The position numbers were made by a program, and so were the translations under genes. Below are positions 61,851 through 64,000 of a stretch of 64,000 nt of DNA, piece by piece. Where the stretch lies: positions 3,519,001 to 3,583,000 of the forward strand of contig NZ_CP129137.1 of NCBI RefSeq assembly GCF_030406905.1, written 5' to 3'. Every line of letters begins with the position of its first letter. Within the stretch, counting starts at the first letter, position 1. The stretch comes from Streptomyces sp. HUAS CB01 (GTDB lineage: Bacteria; Actinomycetota; Actinomycetes; Streptomycetales; Streptomycetaceae). The notes under the pieces were generated by a model. The model was not told the DNA's origin. It ran no database searches and saw only the letters and a program-made list of their open reading frames with translations.

Positions 61851-61866
61851 ACAGGTCTAGTCCAAT
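61851..61866 (-). promoter_or_regulatory. DasR-like (GntR/HutC) operator upstream of cutC
   Basis: ACAGGTCTAGTCCAAT matches the known DasR site pattern ACTGGTCTAGACCA(C/A)T at 13-14 of 16 positions. On the minus strand the overlapping TTGGAC with TACCGG 17 bases later is a possible promoter of cutC, so the site would cover the -35 box. Confidence 0.5.
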
Positions 61867-62003
61867 ACGGAGCCAGCCTAGTCCGCGTCCGTGCACCCCG
61901 CAGCCGACCCCCGGCACTCCTCCGGCCCCCGGGCACACCTTTCGGCCGCCGCGCCCGTCCCGCCCGGGCGACAGCGGCCGCACCGTTCGCGCAGCCGCGG
62001 GAC

Positions 62004-62378
62004 TCAGCCGCCCAGACTGCCGCTCCCGAACGCCCCACCGCTGCGCCTGCCGTGCTGCGGCCGCGCCTCGGGCCCCTTGCCGGTGGTGTGCGACGTGTGG
62101 GTCCTCAGGTTGTAGGGCAGGAGCCGGCTGCCGTCCTCGGGGAAGGCGTCGTCGTCCTCTTCCCTGACCTCCTCGATGTGCTCGCGGTGGTCGGCCGCCT
62201 TCGGCTGCTCCTCGGGCCTCGGGACACGCAGTCGGGCCCGCCGCCGCCCGTCCCACCACATCGCGCCACCCAGCAGGACGATGAGGATGACCCCGAAGGT
62301 CAGCGGACCGATCGCGGCCAGGATCTGGGCCGCCAGTTCCGTCTTCGGCATGCTCTGCGCTGTGACCGCTGCGTTCAT
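62004..62378 (-). CDS. DUF6479 family single-span membrane protein
   Basis: A 124-residue protein with one transmembrane helix near the N-terminus (ILAAIGPLTFGVILIVLLGGAMWW) followed by a basic stop (DGRRRARLRV). The conserved cytoplasmic stretch PRPEEQPKAADHREHIEEVR and EDDDAFPEDGSRLLPYNLRT is the pattern of the Streptomyces DUF6479 family. The tail is Gly/Arg-rich. The function is unknown, and several paralogues per genome are usual. It stands alone, with AGGCAGACACC before the ATG. Confidence 0.75.
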   Translation of the reverse strand: MNAAVTAQSMPKTELAAQILAAIGPLTFGVILIVLLGGAMWWDGRRRARLRVPRPEEQPKAADHREHIEEVREEDDDAFPEDGSRLLPYNLRTHTSHTTGKGPEARPQHGRRSGGAFGSGSLGG

Positions 62379-62540
62379 GGTGTCTGCCTCCGCACGGGGG
62401 ATGAGACACAGGCGTATCCATTATCACCTGGTAAGACCGTTACGTCAGCATTCCGGGCACGCGGGACGACCGACAGGGACCGATGCGGGACGAAGCCGGA
62501 GGGGTCGGGAGGGGCCAGGTGCGGGTCGGGAGGGTTCAAG

Positions 62541-62647
62541 GACGGCCGGAGGGACCCGGGGACGACGCGGGACGGGGTCCGGGGACGGCCGGAGGGACCC
62601 GGGGACGACGCGGGACGGGGTCCGGGGACGGCCGGAGGGACCCGGGG
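62541..62647. repeat. 43-bp tandem repeat, about 2.5 copies
   Basis: The unit starting GACGGCCGGAGGGACCCGGG begins at 62541, 62584 and 62627. The first two copies are identical over 43 bp as far as I can read; the third breaks off after about 20 bp. It fills part of the 323-bp gap before the HD-domain gene, in which no other gene is seen. Confidence 0.85.
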
Positions 62648-62701
62648 GCGCCAGGAGCGCCCCGGCAACCACCCGTCACCGGCCGGCTGGACAATGTGGC
62701 C

Positions 62702-63376
62702 ATGCCCGCGCTTCCGCAGCACCCCGCCCATGACGACCTCCGCCGACGCTGGGCCGCGACCGTGGCCGCGGTCGCCGACCGCGCACCGGACACCGCTCTG
62801 CCCGGCCCGGACCGGTACGCCGACGACCTGCTCGGCCGCTGGGCCGAGCCGCAGCGGCGGTACCACACCACCGACCACCTGGTGGCGGTCCTGGACCGCG
62901 TCGACACGCTCGCCGAGTACGCGGACGACGCCGACCTCGTACGCCTCGCGGCCTGGTTCCACGACGCGGTGTACCTGCCGGAGCGCTCCACCAACGAGGA
63001 GCGCAGCGCACGTCTCGCCGAGCGGGCCCTGCCCGAACTCGGCGTCGACCGGGCACGTACCGAGGAGGTGTCCCGGCTGGTGCTGCTCACCCGGACCCAC
63101 GCGGCTCAGGACGACGACGCCAACGGCACGGTGCTCTGCGACGCCGACCTGGCGATCCTCGCCTCGCCGCCGGACGCGTACGAGAGGTACGCCGCCGCCG
63201 TACGCGAGGAGTACGGCTTCGTCCCGGACGACGCCTTCCGCGCGGGCCGGGCCGACGTCCTGCGCCATCTCCTCGACCTGCCGCGGCTGTTCCGCACGCC
63301 GTACGGGCAGCGGGAGTGGGAGGAGGCCGCACGGCGCAACGCGGCCGCGGAGCTGGAGCGCCTCCGGGAGTCCTGA
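62702..63376 (+). CDS. HD-domain metal-dependent phosphohydrolase
   Basis: A 224-residue protein of the predicted HD superfamily. Metal-ligand motifs are RRYHTTDHL (His55, His59), WFHDAVY (His87, Asp88) and CDADLAIL later in the chain, in the order expected for small HD phosphohydrolases that act on nucleotides. AEYADDADLVRLAA and YGQREWEEAARRNAAAELER flank the core. GACAAT (62690-62695) ends six bases before the ATG and no ribosome binding site is visible, so a leaderless mRNA is likely. It is followed by a 9-bp-stem terminator. Confidence 0.88.
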   Translation: MPALPQHPAHDDLRRRWAATVAAVADRAPDTALPGPDRYADDLLGRWAEPQRRYHTTDHLVAVLDRVDTLAEYADDADLVRLAAWFHDAVYLPERSTNEERSARLAERALPELGVDRARTEEVSRLVLLTRTHAAQDDDANGTVLCDADLAILASPPDAYERYAAAVREEYGFVPDDAFRAGRADVLRHLLDLPRLFRTPYGQREWEEAARRNAAAELERLRES

Positions 63377-63385
63377 GCCCGTGGC

Positions 63386-63410
63386 GCAGCGCACCTTCGT
63401 CGTGCGCTGC
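63386..63410 (+). terminator. Intrinsic terminator of the HD-domain gene
   Basis: A perfect 9-bp stem (63386-63394 with 63402-63410) with a seven-base loop, 9 bp after the stop. Confidence 0.65.
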
Positions 63411-63481
63411 CCCGCGTCCACCATGCGGACGGTCCCGGGAACCCGGGAATGACAGGCGCCATCCGGCTGTTGGCCACTGTC

Positions 63482-64000
63482 ATGCCCGCAGCATCCGCCG
63501 GTCCCCGCCCCCGTATGCCGCTGGCCGTCTACATCCTGGGCCTCTCGGTCTTCGCGCTCGGCACCAGCGAGTTCATGCTGTCCGGGCTGCTGCCGCCCAT
63601 CGCCGAGGACATGGACGTCTCGATCCCGCGCGCGGGGCTGCTGATCTCCGCGTTCGCCATCGGGATGGTCGTGGGAGCGCCGCTGCTCGCCGTGGCGACC
63701 CTGCGGCTGCCCCGCCGCGCCACGCTCGTCACCCTGATCACCGTCTTCGGGCTGGGCCAGGTCGCCGGCGCGCTGGCACCCACGTACGAGGTCCTCTTCG
63801 TGTCGCGGGTGGTCAGCGCCCTCGCCTGTGCCGGCTTCTGGGCGGTGGGCGCGGCGGTGGCCATGGCGATGGTGCCCGTCGACTCGCGCGCCCGCGCGAT
63901 GGCCGTGATGATCGGCGGGCTGTCGATCGCCAACGTCCTGGGCGTCCCGGCCGGCGCGTTCCTCGGGGAGCACCTCGGCTGGCGCTCGGCGTTCTGGGCG
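63482..64000 (+). CDS. Drug-efflux MFS transporter (Cmx/CmrA or AraJ-like), 5' part, cut by the window end
   Basis: The first 173 residues of a 12- or 14-helix facilitator. After a short hydrophilic start come PLAVYILGLSVFALGTSEFM with the DHA1 motif GTSEFMLSGLLPPIAEDM, then LLISAFAIGMVVGAPLLAVA and the loop RLPRRATLVTLITVFGLGQV. ARAMAVMIGGLSIANVLGVP and AGAFLGEHLGWRSAFWA end the visible part (motif C region GVPAG). This pattern is shared by chloramphenicol exporters Cmx/CmlR of Streptomyces and Rhodococcus and by AraJ-like sugar or drug exporters. The ATG at 63482 is chosen; an in-frame ATG at 63449 is possible. The stop lies beyond 64000. Confidence 0.82.
   Translation, partial: MPAASAGPRPRMPLAVYILGLSVFALGTSEFMLSGLLPPIAEDMDVSIPRAGLLISAFAIGMVVGAPLLAVATLRLPRRATLVTLITVFGLGQVAGALAPTYEVLFVSRVVSALACAGFWAVGAAVAMAMVPVDSRARAMAVMIGGLSIANVLGVPAGAFLGEHLGWRSAFWA

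Overview
The window is a 64 kb piece of actinobacterial chromosome that reads as Streptomyces. Third codon positions are almost all G or C, many starts are GTG, and Shine-Dalgarno sequences are GGAGG-like. The gene content is also typical of the genus: futalosine menaquinone genes, DUF2530, DUF2771, DUF3027, DUF4360 and DUF6479 proteins, XPB-type and HelD-type helicases, and an MT0933-like antitoxin. The order csp-mqnD-mqnB matches the region known in S. coelicolor as SCO4325-SCO4327. I saw no rRNA, tRNA, CRISPR array, prophage, complete IS element or secondary-metabolite cluster, so this looks like core-region chromosome with small accessory scars.

Layout. 1-9.2 kb (minus strand): one catabolic operon of TIGR03084 protein, AtuA-like protein, acyl-CoA carboxylase beta and alpha subunits, acyl-CoA dehydrogenase, AMP-forming acyl-CoA synthetase and the start of an enoyl-CoA hydratase. 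It runs from a single promoter that overlaps a 12-bp palindrome. The gene set fits activation, dehydrogenation, carboxylation and hydration of a branched or terpenoid acyl chain. 9.3-18.2 kb: a tyrosine phosphatase, an EamA exporter divergent from a LysR regulator, a deaminase closely resembling blasticidin-S deaminase, a Cof-type HAD phosphatase, a membrane protein, a junction of two broken genes (HAD and Uma2), and a large FAD/Fe-S oxidoreductase. 18.2-25.9 kb: serC, two secreted proteins, a secreted beta-propeller-like protein, an SGNH hydrolase, an AhpD-like protein, an MT0933-like antitoxin, a CBS protein, and a 166-bp MITE-like element beside a truncated NUDIX gene.

25.9-34.9 kb: aldo/keto reductase, a 29-residue membrane peptide, ThpR, an MFS exporter with its MarR regulator (with a clear operator), a ribbon-helix-helix protein, a purine permease, DUF2530 and a P-type ATPase. 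35-45.4 kb: a 1049-residue sacsin-like GHKL protein, a tandemly duplicated non-coding block, DUF3027, MFS, a DUF2771 lipoprotein, mqnB-mqnD, a cold-shock protein, a small membrane protein and a HAD phosphatase. 45.5-48.5 kb: a siderophore-type ABC importer (two permeases and an ATPase, without a binding protein). 48.7-60 kb: a membrane protein divergent from a helicase-associated protein, two tiny secreted peptides (one frameshifted), a G-rich stretch, XPB helicase, an orphan RelE-like toxin, a GT87 mannosyltransferase, a 62-residue conserved protein and a HelD-like helicase. 60-64 kb: GNAT, CutC with a DasR-like site, DUF6479, an HD phosphohydrolase and the start of a drug-efflux MFS gene.

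Two themes cross the window. At least ten genes have an xANNNT hexamer 6-8 nt before the start codon and no obvious ribosome binding site, which suggests leaderless transcripts. Short tandem or inverted repeats are frequent in the gaps between genes. No single stretch looks like a wholly new multi-gene system. The best leads are the blasticidin-S-deaminase-like enzyme, the MITE-like family, the tiny secreted peptide pair, the operator palindromes, and the stop-separated in-frame gene pair at 8302-8310.
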